Under the pieces are notes generated by a model. That model saw nothing but the letters and a program-made list of their open reading frames with translations. It did no database searches and was not told the origin of the DNA. The translations under genes were made by a program, and so were the position numbers. Shown here piece by piece: positions 13,301 through 25,225 of a stretch of 64,000 bases of DNA (positions within the stretch are counted from its first letter, which is position 1; the number at the start of each line of letters is the position of its first letter). The stretch spans positions 7,247,001-7,311,000 of the forward strand of contig NC_063271.1 of the NCBI RefSeq assembly GCF_910591885.1, in the 5' to 3' direction. The stretch comes from Bombus terrestris. Its lineage: Eukaryota > Arthropoda > Insecta > Hymenoptera > Apidae.

Positions 13301-15520
13301 TATGAAATAATCAAATCTATGAAGAAATCATGTACAATTTTTAAGAACTTACTTTTGTTGCAGATCCAGTAATTTCTTTAAAATGTTGTACAACTTTTAA
13401 AAGAGCAGCTCTCATTTCAGAATTTACTCTACTTGCTCTTATATCACCTGAATTTTCTTGATAAAAAATATTAAGACATTTTACATCTACTTCTGCATCA
13501 AGCTTAAGTAATGAGATTTTTTCTCCAACTAAAACTTTCAAAATAGGTACTAAATCTTCTGCTTTTTTACACATTGGTCCCACTCCTGCCATTGAATTAA
13601 GATAATCCTCTTTTCGAAGTCCAATACCTTTCAGTGGTGTTAAACCTAAAAATGGTTATATACAGAAGCTTAGCAACTGGCAACCAATACTGACATATAT
13701 GCTGCCATAGACCCATAATTATAGGTAGAATTCATTGTAATAGTACCGGGAGATTTTTATGAACAATGTTTAAGGTCAAAATGTTGAGTTTTACAATACA
13801 TCCAAAAATCATTAAAATCAGAGGAAAGAACACATTCCTGCAGCTTTACTAAAGCTGTTTATGTTATTCAAAAAATAAGAAATTATAAATAAGGGAAAGA
13901 TAGACAAAACCAAATAGGTGGGATTGTTTTTCTACATTAAAAGTTATGGTATATAATATTAATATTTGCAAGTTTGAAAACCTGCAGTTGATTGAAATCC
14001 AAACACTCCATTAAAGAAAGCAGGCATTCGAGTAGAACCACCGATATCACTGGCAACAGAAAATGCAGTTCCACAGGCAGCAGTAATTGCTCCTTCTCCA
14101 CCACTACTTCCACCAACATTTCTAGTACTATTATATGGGTTACATGTTTGTCCATATACATTATTTCTTGATTCAGTCCAGAGATTTAATTCAGGAATGT
14201 TCGTTTTTGCAATCAAAATTCCACCAGCATTTTTCATAAAGCGTATTGCTGTTGCATCTTCTTCAGAACGGAAAGTACATCTACTTGTTAAACCCATTGT
14301 ATGAAGCATATCTAAATAACCATAATAAACGTGAATAAATACAGAATAAATTAAATAAATAAATAAATACAGAAAAAATTAGTAGCTTCAGAAATTTATT
14401 ATTTTATCAGCGTGAATGTGAATCAATCCAATATAACTTAATCATGTTGGAGGATATGTGTGGGCTACTGTGGGTTTTGGTTACTTGAAGAAAAAATAAT
14501 GGAGCATAGCATATATACTACGTACTTTACACAAACATAAATTTTTTTATAGTTAGATATTTCCAATTCTAACAATTTTTATATTATTGACGTTTATAAC
14601 ATGACATAATGCTTCACTAAAAAAGACAAAAGAACTTTTTGACCAACTGAATACATATCATTATGATGTAAAATATATAGGAATATTAAATAAAACTACC
14701 TTTTGCTTCATTGCTTTCTTTTGTTGTGAAAGGAACACCCAAAAATGGTTTCTTCTCTTTTATTGAATCAATATTTTCTACTGTTTGTAAAAATTTATCT
14801 ACTTCTTTGGCTTCTTCTAAAGCATCAGAATATCTATCCTCAACTATTGCATTTATTATCCCATTTACTTCTTTTGCTCGATTTATAAATGCTGTTACAA
14901 CTTCTACAGATGATATCTTCTTTGTTCTATAAAAATATTTGTACACTTCAATTTTATATCCATCCTTAAGAGTATTTTTATTTAATATTTATCTATTACC
15001 AATTTATCATATGCCTCATAATAGCAATAATTTAAGTTATTTGCTATTATTATATAAAATGATTCCATTAATTAACCAATCTTTTAACAGATTTTGTTAT
15101 CTTATCACATGATCTTTTTTATAAGTGCGTTGATGCACTTATAGGATGTAGTCATGCTTTTTTTATATCATTTTATAAGTAAAAGTTACAAAATATTTCA
15201 GTCTTTGGTAAATTTAAACTAAATACTCAAACGTTTTATTATTACATTTTATAATATTTCACTTTGTTTAAATGACCTCCAACATAAACTAAATAAATGA
15301 TATTAAGTAATTCAATATAAAGAAATAAACTAATAAAGTACCTGATTCTTTCAGCTAATTCTGATGCACTTGTCAGTAATAAATCATTCTTAATAGGTGG
15401 TACTTTTTGTATATTATGATCATAATATAACCCAAAAATGAAATCTATCATATAGTCAAATATTATATGAAGTTTGATAATCAAACATTTTAAAACATGT
15501 TTTAAGACCTTGATTGACAT
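10386..15520 (-). CDS. Fatty-acid amide hydrolase 2-like serine hydrolase (amidase signature family)
   Basis: Eight exons join in frame: 15520-15342, 14926-14700, 14311-13982, 13645-13353, 12000-11905, 11480-11322, 11135-10953 and 10475-10386, giving 518 residues (I recall human FAAH2 as about 530). A hydrophobic N-terminus (about residues 10-36) suggests a membrane anchor. The amidase signature is intact: catalytic Lys129 in FTTKES, Ser204 in GGSSGGEGA and nucleophile Ser228 in SDIGGS. The 75- and 24-residue spacings match Lys142/Ser217/Ser241 of mammalian FAAH. The C-terminus ends VVAAPYNDHL...FGGW, typical of FAAH2. Family members hydrolyse fatty-acid amides such as anandamide or oleamide; the insect substrate is not established from sequence. 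The introns between 12001 and 13352 and between 14312 and 14699 hold no convincing gene. Confidence 0.93.
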
Positions 15521-16663
15521 TTCGAATATTGTCTGGCACTTGTCACCTTCCTAAAGCGTATGAAAATATTTGAATTAATTCCACTTATTATGTAATTAAA
15601 AAAATGTAATTTTCATATAATTCTTAGACTGTTACGTATTTGTCTAATGCAAATGAAATATGTGCAATTATGTTTTTGTAAATAGATATCTAATAACAAA
15701 TTTTATTTTAAAAATTTCGTATGTATTTATATATACCTGTGTTCGTGAATTCTTTACTAAAGTACACATATTCGTAAAATTCATATAATTAACTGAATTG
15801 TATGCATATTATAGTGTGTCTCAATGATTTTGTTACAAAGAAATATCTCTGTTATTTTTAATAACACGAAGACGTGCCTAAGAAGAAATGAATCGCTCAT
15901 ACAAGATGAAGGATACACATATTATTAAACGAGACACTTTTTCATAGTCATGCGCTATGCTCTTCGAGATCTAAGTTTGAGTAATTTTTTTAAATGGAAT
16001 CTTATATTCTTTTACATACCAGTAAATACGTTTTTCTATTGTTTACACAAAAATATTAAGGTATTTATGACTGAAAATTTTTGTGAAAAGATATTTCAAT
16101 TTTAATTTCATCAAATTTGCTATAGAAAAGACAAAGAAAACATAAACTCGAGAATAAGTACTGGTATTACCTGTGTATACACAGTGATATACATATACAT
16201 GTATATGCATATCATAAAATATGTAAATATTAATTTATAACCTTATTTGATAGAAATTTATAATATCAGGTGGTACATTGATTTAGACTATTAATTAATA
16301 TGTGTACAATATCAAATATATATTAAAATAAAAATGTTTAACAAATTAAAATAATTGAGGTTTATATTACAGTACAGTATATCTTATGAGTACATGATAT
16401 GAAGTTATGCTGTTGATCTTTTTTATATATTATTATCAGGTAAGTTAGTTAAATGTTATTGTTAAGTGAAAGAAGATTAAATTATATTTCAAACTAAATA
16501 TTGTTATAGGATTGTTATAGGATTATAAGAAATAAAATAAACATTGTTATAGGATTATAATCTTATAATCTATATCTATATCTATATCTATATCTATATC
16601 TATATCTATATATATCTTATAATCCTAAACATTGTTATAGGATTATAAGAAATAAAATAAAAA
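15521..16663. other. Divergent intergenic region, probable two-way promoter
   Basis: About 1.1 kb separates the start codon of the minus-strand amidase from that of the plus-strand small protein, so both promoters should lie here. The right end is filled by a TATATC microsatellite and duplicated flanks. No other gene is visible. Confidence 0.45.
16506..16661 (+). repeat. TATATC microsatellite inside a duplicated segment, abutting a start codon
   Basis: A run of six-base TATATC/TATCTA units occupies about 16568-16612. On each side lies a copy of a segment reading ATTGTTATAGGATTATAAG followed by AAATAAAATAA (near 16510-16541 and near 16629-16660). Next to the array the sequence also reads as an inverted repeat (ATAATCTTATAAT against ATCTTATAATCCTA). 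The right copy ends at the ATG at 16664, so this array forms the immediate 5' leader of that gene. Confidence 0.85.
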
Positions 16664-17168
16664 ATGGAGAAGGTCAAAAAAATAAAAGTGGTATGTAATG
16701 ATAATCTTCAATATTAAAAATTCAAATTATTAATGTCAAAAAATATATTTTTAGAATCAAGCTATTGAATTACTTTGGCTAAATAAGAAAGATGCGCAGA
16801 AGAAGAAGACAAATGATCATAAGATAGAAAAATCATTGAATATTCACACTCAGTGTAAAATTATACATTATTACAAGAAAAGTAAGAAGCAACATTCAGT
16901 AAGTTCCTCAAAGTACAAGATACTCTCTGAAATAAAATCACATGCGATTAAAAAAAATTGGAGTAAAGTTAAAAATCTATTTTTATTATTACTAAATTTT
17001 TCTATTGATATTGAACCTTTAATATGGCGTTATAGTCTTATACTTTCATTATATAGCAATATCGATAATTTATCTAATATTTCCCAACTTTTTGAAACAT
17101 GTATTGGTGCTTCACATTCTGATAAAAATTTAATACTAAAAAATTTATTGTTATTGCGTCATAAATAA
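16664..17168 (+). CDS. Small lysine-rich protein, possibly TAF1A-like
   Basis: Two exons, 16664-16690 and 16755-17168, give 146 residues. The first nine are lysine-rich (MEKVKKIKV); a GTATGT donor and a TTTTTAG acceptor bound the 64-base intron. A basic N-terminal half (HYYKKSKKQH) is followed by helical sequence (NWSKVKNLFLLLLNFSIDIEPLIWRYSL). That arrangement, a WxxxxxLF..LL motif then a PxIIW-type motif, vaguely recalls the N-terminal helical region of TAF1A, an RNA polymerase I SL1 subunit, but the protein is far shorter and I give that low weight. It ends in LLLLRHK. An AATAAA lies at 17187, shortly after the stop. The ATG follows the duplicated microsatellite flank directly. Confidence 0.6.
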
Positions 17169-18256
17169 ACAAATTTTTATGTCATAAATAAAATGTTTTA
17201 TTATTTATTTTTACAAAAATTTATGTTCACAAAAAATTGAAATAAATTTTTAGCATATTAGATTCAAAATTAATATAAGAATAGATCAGCCAAATGGGAT
17301 CACTTAAATATGTGCTTTGTTTACTGTTGCATGAAAAATGAATAAATTTCTCAAGACAAAATTACACTATGTTGCATATGTCAGTGGAAATAATTTTTGT
17401 TCATAGTCATTCTTTTTACGAGATTTCAAGGTCATCACCGTTTTTTTTAAATAGAACCATATATTTATTATTCGATATTTTGGAGGGCATGAAAAACAAT
17501 TTCAACGACCTGAATAACTATACTGTTTCCATCATTTAATCTTGAAGTATTTGTGTCTGAAGTGCACATATGTAATATTTGTGTTCAATCGACGGGTGAT
17601 AAAATTAAAAAATCCAAATTCTTCGGTTCCGAAACAAAATTTCTTAACTTTTAAAGGCTTACATGAAAGTTTATGACATAAGGAATTAATTGAGATTAGT
17701 TTTATCCAAACATTCTCCCTGATTTTTTAGTTATAAACAAGTTTAAGAAATTGACTAACTCGCGGGCTAAGAAACACTATAACCGTCTAGCGGTGAAACA
17801 GTGGAACTAATCCCCTTATGAAGAAATTAAAAAAATCAAATTTTCAATCTATGAGGCGAATTTTTGAACTGTTTAGGAATTAAATTTAAGCTCTATCTCT
17901 CAAAAATCATCTTTGTATAACATTATTCCGGTTTGGAGCATAATTAATTAATTACATACAATTAGTAGATATTTACAATGTCCTATTTTGGGTATAGTGG
18001 CGCCATCTCTGCTCTACTCATTTCTGCTTACAAACAAATTTAGTTCATCTTAGGTCTTAGCATTTATTCGAAGTTCTACATTTCTAATAAACGTTCGAAA
18101 ATATTTATTTGATAATTTATAGGTGCGGTGTAAGTAACTCGATTGACAATTTGTAAAAATCGAACAATAAATTTTGTTAGCTATAATCAAATAATGAACC
18201 TGAAAGAAATGTCATGATATCTATAATTTAGTATATTCTTCCATTTCATCGTTAAA
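17169..18256. other. Intergenic region upstream of SPT2
   Basis: After the poly(A) signal of the small upstream gene, the sequence is AT-rich with no coding exon. The right part, roughly 17980-18256, is the likely SPT2 promoter and 5' UTR and includes a CTCF-like element. Confidence 0.45.
17995..18012 (-). promoter_or_regulatory. CTCF-like site upstream of SPT2
   Basis: On the minus strand this reads GCAGAGATGGCGCCACTATA, which contains the AGATGGCGC core shared by insect and vertebrate CTCF motifs. It lies about 245 bases before the SPT2 start codon, in a short GC-richer patch within AT-rich DNA. The match is by eye only. A GCC-AT-containing Pho/YY1-type site would overlap it. Confidence 0.35.
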
Positions 18257-19929
18257 ATGGATTTTGGTACTTTATTAAGTGTGGCCCAGAAAAATGAAAA
18301 TAATAAGCAGGTTATTATATTTTCTTCTTTTAATCTTTCTTTAACTTTGAAAATTTATTATTTCAATAAAATTATATGTTGTCTATTATAGTCAATTGCC
18401 TGTTACCAAACAAAATTTTCTCCACCCAAAAAACCAACCAAACAGAGTAAGTCACTTTCGGAGAATATAAAAAAATTTTTAGCCCGTAAGGAAGAAGAAG
18501 AACGCCAGAAAGCATTAGAAGAAAAGAAAAAAAGAGAGGTATGTTGGATTTTTATATATATTCAAGTATAATTAATTTTTAAATATTTGTTTTGTATGTT
18601 AACAATTTTGTAACGTTTTATTATTATTCTTTTTTTTTTATCTAGAATTTATTAGCACTTCGTGATCATAAAGCCCAAAGTCGAATAAATAAACATTTGA
18701 AAGTATGTAAAGCTGCAAATAAATCCGTATTGCCAGATGCAATTGACAATGAGAACACAGCTGTTACAATGGCAGGTATGCGAAATGTTATTATATAAGT
18801 AAAATAACATATACTTTAACATGTTAAAAATTAATATTTTTAGAATCAAATTTAAAAAAGTAAATATATTAACATTTAAATCTATTTTTGAAACTATTAC
18901 GGAGTTATGGAAATCTTCTAATTTGTATCTAGTCTTTAGAACACATAATTCATACAATTTCAAAGAAAGTATGAGATTTGATATATTATTTAATTATTGA
19001 GGCACATAATATTAACTTCTAATACAATTATTTATTATGTTGCATTGTCATATTTTGTGTTTAACATAATATAGTATAAATATTAATTTAGGTATAATTA
19101 TGGTAGTATCTTTTTCATTGTCAGCTAACAGAAAGTAAAAAAATTAGTGTTTATATATCATATATTTAATTTGTCACATTTTTATTTAATGTGAATATTA
19201 TTGTATCATAGTTATAAATAATTTATTGCATAAAGTGTAAATAATTTACTTATTATACAGGTAGGAATTTATATCTTTGATGTTTTCTTTCCTTTTATTG
19301 TAATTGTCATTATAAAGTTATCAGTATATTTATATATAATAGATTTGATTTATAAATGCTATAAACTAGAGAGGTATATAGCTTATTGTGTAGGTTCTGC
19401 AGAAACGAAATAATGTAATCCTATGTATGATCAATGATCTACATATTAATGAGTATTCAGAAGTATCAGTCTTTATTCATAATGGGCAGTATTTTTGCCC
19501 ACAGGTAATTGTATATGAATATATGCAATCATTGCAACATTCTACTTTTCCACCGTCCAACAGGGCAGTGGGATTTTGTGGATTTACATGGCAGAGGATA
19601 ACCAAGCAATTCAGGTCAGAATAACTATAGTTCTAGAGTAGCCTGGGGGGCACAGACTCTAAATTGATTATATTATTTTTGCTCACGTGTTTTACGTGAT
19701 AGTACACTATAAGTATAATAAAAAACTGTTATATAATATAGCTCATTTAAAATTTTATTAAAAAATTGTAATATAAATATGAAATACAAAGGAAACAGTA
19801 GAAGACTTGTGCTATAAGGCAAAAAAGAGTAGGTTGACAATCAATACAATCATGAGTTGGACTTAAATAAAAAAAGTCGTTTCCACATTAGAAGAATATG
19901 CTTAGGATCTGTTGATTAGACATGTTTCA

Positions 19930-19969
<40 letters not shown>

Positions 19970-22900
19970 ATATGAGTCCTTAAACTCTTAAACCCTTCTT
20001 TTAGCATCATGTATGTACAAAGTGCTCCACGCAATAGTTTCAGATCATATTTCCATTATCAATGCAGTTAGAGAAAAATCTTATAAGTAGAAGTTGAGTG
20101 GTTCAGAGAGTTTTATATTCATAGGATCATACTTCTTTATTAGTGCAATGGCACATATACATTCCACAATCCTATTATCTTCTTAAATTGAAATGTATAT
20201 TGGTTTTTACATGGGTTGAATTTTCTTGTTATTCTACTTAAAAAGTACTAAGGTAATATAGTTGAAATTTGAGTGGTTTAATAGATATCTTAACTTTAAT
20301 TTTGTAGAACTTATCACATGAAAGACAAGAAAAGACGTAACGTACTACTCTTGTGTTTACCTTAGGCGTGCAGTAGCATGTGTTGAGGCACGAGACGGAC
20401 ACTTGGAACATTTTCTTTAATCATCCATAACTCGAAAGCTAAGGTATGCAGGATATATGTTCTTATGACGTTTTTTATTTTAACGTCTAGATTAACCTTT
20501 TGAAGTATGGACATGCATTTATGAATTACCCTATATCAGTTTATGTGTAAGTACATATGAAAATTTTAAGTTCAAAGTGTTTAATAAGTTCTAGTTATTC
20601 AACAAGAAAAATGAAATTTTATTAATATATGCGTTGAATAACATAATACACTATATACATTATATCAATTAAATTTAATTTATAATTTCCTCATTTATTA
20701 CTTTATTTTTTATTGTCTATGGAATAAGAGTACATATGAAACAAAATTTCAATAAAATCCAATATTTGGATCTATTGGTATAAGTTCTCTTGACTCAACA
20801 ACCGTACTTTGCATTCCGTACTCTGAGGGTTAATAATTGATGCAGCGAAAGAGAGGTCTTACTTCATTTTTTTTCCTTTTTTGAATAAATGAAATTGCCG
20901 CCAAGATGAATTGAATAAAGTAATTCAAAATAAACATTGGAAATTTTCCATGAGTCCATTGGAAATTTTTCAAGAGAAATATCCAAGTATAACTGGAGCC
21001 ATTGTTTATGAATCAATTGTAAGTCTTGGTTATAATCTTGTTCGTCTCTCAGAAAGAAACTAGCCTGTTTCCAAAAATAATCGTTCATCAATTGAAGTTG
21101 TTGGTGGTAATACATCAAAGTTAGTTCACTCATGGAGTTTTAACTTAGAATTAGGATTAATCATTTAGGGGTCAATTAAAAGGTTTAAAACACTGAAATT
21201 CTGTTAGTCAGTAAGTCTCAATCACAGGACTCAATTCTGTTCCAGTGTGATCAGATTATCCTTCATAGTAGTCAGTGTGTTATGCAATATCCAAACTTTG
21301 TGTTCCTTACACATCTGTAAACACTTCTTACGCGCATATCAAACATATCATTTTGACCTACCAGGGATAGGTCTAGTATTAAATCTTAATTGTACATGTT
21401 AAAAAGAATAACATGTGCATATCATATCTATAATATAAATTTTGGTGGTTAAGAAGTAGATATTAAAGAATAAATAAAACATATAATCGCACAAATCATC
21501 ATAAACACAATTTCTTTGCTTATATGTATGGTCAATCTATGTGCATATAATATAAAAATGTAAAAAATCTTATAATTTTTATATCATACTAAGAATTATA
21601 CATTTATTGTTTATCTATAGTTCGTAATCCTCAGATTGTATAGACCTATATTAAAATGTGTGATATTAAACTTATATTAAAACTGATATTGTGTATATAG
21701 GATATGTCATTTTAATCTTTCCAGACAAATATCTCAAAAGATATGGAAGATGGAGATAAATGTTTCTAATGAAAGTTGCAGTGTATCAAGGAAGACAGAC
21801 AAAAAATGATTCATGCCAATAACTGCAGTAGTTTCGGAGAAAATAGCTTGTCGGACTTTATGTACCTCATTCTCTATGTATATTATATTAAAAGTATTTG
21901 TATATGCTATTATGTTATGCTATGTTATGTATATATACTAATTTTAAATATTTATTTATACAGCTCATTTCTTCGTTTCAAAACAAGTTTTACATTTAAG
22001 CCATTTTTCTAAACTTGATAGTTTCCATATTGATCTATAGAATATATTTCCAACCTGTAACTTTAGAAGCTGTTTTTAATCCTTCAATATAGATGACTTC
22101 CAATGAAAAAAGCACATAGTCAAATAGTTTTTTTTAAGAATAAACTTCTGTGTAAGTTTCGCAATAATTACTATATATCGATTGGTTTTGTTTCTTTATC
22201 ATCGTGCCAAATACATTGAAAATGAGTAATATTGTAAGGAAAATTAAAAAAAAAAAAAAAAACAAATTGAATATTTCCTAAAATATAACTAGACGGATAA
22301 CATTGAAAACTTTGTATGTATAGTTAATGTTAAACATTAAATATTAAATGTAGGTATATCTATCTGTTCATAGGTCCTTCACAACCTGATGAAGACGACT
22401 ATGGATATGTTTCACAGGAAGCATCTGCATTTTATAATCAGTTAATGAATAAATACAACAGTACGACTTCGCAAAAACCAACTTTCGATGACTGCCGAAA
22501 AAGGACAATAAAAGATATAGCATCTACAAAGGTATGAAAGAGCATATATTTTGTAGCTTTTATAGCTTTTTTAGATTATATTACACTTTTTATATGGAGG
22601 GGGAAATGATCAAGGTCACAATGTTTTGACGATTCTTATACAAATCATTTGTGTATAATATGTATATATGTATATTGTGTATATGAATACATGAAGTTGA
22701 ATAGAAAATTTAAGATAACCGAGAACCAGTTTTTTATAAAAAAATATATGACCACCATGAAAAACTGTATTTGTACACTGTAATATAATTTTTATTTCTT
22801 TTATTACCGTAACTAATAACTACGATTTAACTAAAATATTTATTAATCGCGTTATTAAATATTAATTATAATTCCAGGATAGAGTAAAACTAGCTTTAAA

Positions 22901-24689
22901 ACAGCAAGAAGTGGAAGAAGCTTTAGGACACCGTCGGAAAAGAAAACATTCCGTAAAAGAGGTAGGATTAGAGGTAGAAGAAAAAACTGAAAAAGAGACT
23001 AAAGATGATAAAAAGGAAAAAGATGAGAAGTTAAAAGCCAAGAGGAAACCTATGCCACCACCTATTGATTTTTCTGAATTATTAAAAATTGCTGAAAAGA
23101 AACAACATGAACCAATTATTATCGAAGCTAAACCAAAAAGTGATGAACCAGAAAGGTTATTGACGAAAAAGCAAATGAAAGAATATGCAAAAGAAAAAGA
23201 ATGGCGAGAACGAAAAGAACAACGAAATAAACTTAGCAATATGAATAATAAAGAGGGAAATGTTACATCTAATAAACTAAATAAAACACAAGATTGTCGT
23301 AATAATGCCAGTTCTTCTAACAAAATATTAAAAGTATCCGAAAAATTAACCACAGTATCTTCAATTTCGAATAAAACTCTTTCCAAAGCAACAGGATTAC
23401 AATCATCAACTTCTAAAAAAGGAGGTATTGAGAAACCTAATCTCAATAAAGTTACTCCAAACAAGCCCAATATTTCAAAAACATCTGAGAGAGATATACT
23501 TTCTGAGGAAAGAAAAAAGTTGGAAACAGAGAGAAAAGAATTAGAAGAAATGCGACAAGTAATTGAAGAAGAAAAAAAGAAATTAAGATTAAGCAAAACT
23601 CAAATTGAAGATACAAAAAATTCGAAAATTGAGAAGTCAGTATCAAAAATGAAAGTAGAGAAACGAGAGTTATCAAAAAATATACATAAAGAATCTCCAG
23701 CAATTGGCATAACAAAGTGTCGTATACCACAAACAATGAACGATAAAATAAAACAATTTCCACCAGCAGACATGAAGTCAATCAAATCTAAACAAATGCT
23801 TCATTTAAAGGAACAGAGGAAGTCACTGGTTAACCATAAACGTAAGAAAGTTTATATTTTTACTTTATTAATTGTATGTCAGAGAAAAGAATTATTGTGG
23901 AAGGATAAATCTTAATAATCAAAACTTTCTACATATTTCATGTTTAGTTTCATTAAGTTCATATTTAGAAAAATTTTAAGGCCATTATTTTTTTAAGTTT
24001 TACATTTTGCAACAGTCGCGTTGTAGAAAAGCTCTTAAATATAAAATCAGTAACGCTAAGATTTTGTAGCAGTATAACAATTATATTAATTGTTATATTT
24101 GTTATATAATTGTATATTTTAATTGTTTGATTTCAGTCAATTGATTTGAAGTCAACAATTCCTAGGTTTTCTCAATTTTGATGTACTAGTAACTATATGG
24201 GAAGTCTAAATCGTTAGATTTAGGAACAGGATAAGAAAAACAAGGCAATAACTTACATATATATCTAATAAATATATTCCTATATGTGCAGGTCGTATAA
24301 GAGATGAGGATGATGAAGAGGAATATGACTCTGAGCTTGAAGATTTTATTGATGATGAAGTAGAAGAAGGAAATGAAGATTATAGTAAATATATAAGCGA
24401 AATATTCGGTTATGATAAAAATAAATATAAATATGTAGACAATGACGATGATGCAGCTATGGAAAGCAGTTTTGCACAACAGCTCAAAGAGGAATATGTA
24501 TCTACTAAAATAGGTATTGCTAACAAATTTTTTATACTGTTTCGCGGATCTTTCTATTTTTATAATTATCTACAGGAATAATTAAATAATCTGATGTTTT
24601 TAGGTATTATGGAAGATTTAGAAGACATGCGTATGGAAGCTTTGGAAAAAAAAAGGAAAGCTCTCTTTAAAAAAAAATTTAAGAAGTAA
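18257..24689 (+). CDS. SPT2 histone chaperone homolog (SPTY2D1-like)
   Basis: Seven exons join in frame: 18257-18310, 18392-18538, 18646-18775, 22374-22531, 22878-23841, 24292-24513 and 24604-24689, giving 586 residues. The N-terminus (MDFGTLLSVAQ, then IKKFLARKEEEERQKALEEKKKRE) and the DDYGYVSQEASAFYNQLM block are diagnostic of animal SPT2. The middle is lysine/glutamate-rich and probably coiled-coil (about residues 380-440). The C-terminal SPT2 domain (from about residue 485) begins with a long acidic run (DEDDEEEYDSELEDFIDDEVEE) and ends in MRMEALEKKRKALFKKKFKK. In other organisms this domain binds H3-H4 and acts in transcription-linked chromatin maintenance and rRNA gene transcription. 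The third intron is 3.6 kb; the others are short. A poly(A) signal AATAAA sits at 24728. Confidence 0.95.
19931..19964 (+). repeat. CT dinucleotide microsatellite
   Basis: A run of about 16 uninterrupted CT units within the third intron of SPT2. Confidence 0.95.
20864..21133 (-). other. Unexplained 89-codon open frame in an SPT2 intron
   Basis: This antisense frame inside the large SPT2 intron has an ATG and a protein-like composition with three spaced tryptophans and many Leu, Gln and Tyr (for example MSELTLMYYHQQLQLMNDYF). Its surroundings are AT-rich intron. It could be a nested gene exon, a fossil or chance. No splice partners, family match or poly(A) site were recognised. Confidence 0.15.
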
Positions 24690-24869
24690 TTATAAATTTG
24701 TTTACAAATTTCTATAAAATTCTATTTAATAAACTATTACATGCTTATATGAACCCAAATCTATTAAAATTTTCACATCCTAAGAAATTAATTTTTATTC
24801 ATTCTATCCATATTGAATCTTTTCAAACATAAATAGAATTAAGTATCACTGCAATTTCAATTATTGGTA

Positions 24870-25225
24870 CAGTAGAACTTTGTTTATTCGGATCTCATTT
24901 ATACGAACAAGTTATTGTTTCGCGTCAATTAGATTAACTTATAACTGAACCTCCATTAATTGAATTACTGTCCAGCATACTTTCAGTTATACAAAAGCGT
25001 GTTCTGAAATCATACACGTTCAGTATGAACTGACTGTTTACGATACACGATTGAATGTTTGGATCGAAATTGTTGTTCAACCTCACTTATCCAACCATCG
25101 GTTCTTATTATCGAAACTAATAAGAACAGCTGGTAAAGATAGCTAGTGAATTTTTATCGTCAGAATTCGTTAGTTAACTAAAGGGCCTTGTCCCCCGACA
25201 TATTCGGATAAACGAAGTTATCCTG
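24870..25225. mobile_element. Pogo/Tigger-type MITE
   Basis: The left end reads CAGTAGAACTTTGTTTATTC and the complement of the right end reads CAGGATAACTTCGTTTATCC, each then continuing GGAT or GAAT. A TA target duplication lies just outside (24868-24869 and 25226-25227). CAGTAnAAC...TTTATCCGAA ends are typical of non-autonomous pogo/Tigger elements. The 356-base interior has no coding capacity but repeats the TTATCCAAC-type motif. It lies 180 bases downstream of the SPT2 stop. Confidence 0.75.

Noticed and set aside
22862..23596. Long minus-strand open frame of 244 codons
   Set aside because: It is the antisense of the lysine/glutamate-rich SPT2 exon; its Ser/Phe/Leu-rich product is what such antisense reading gives.
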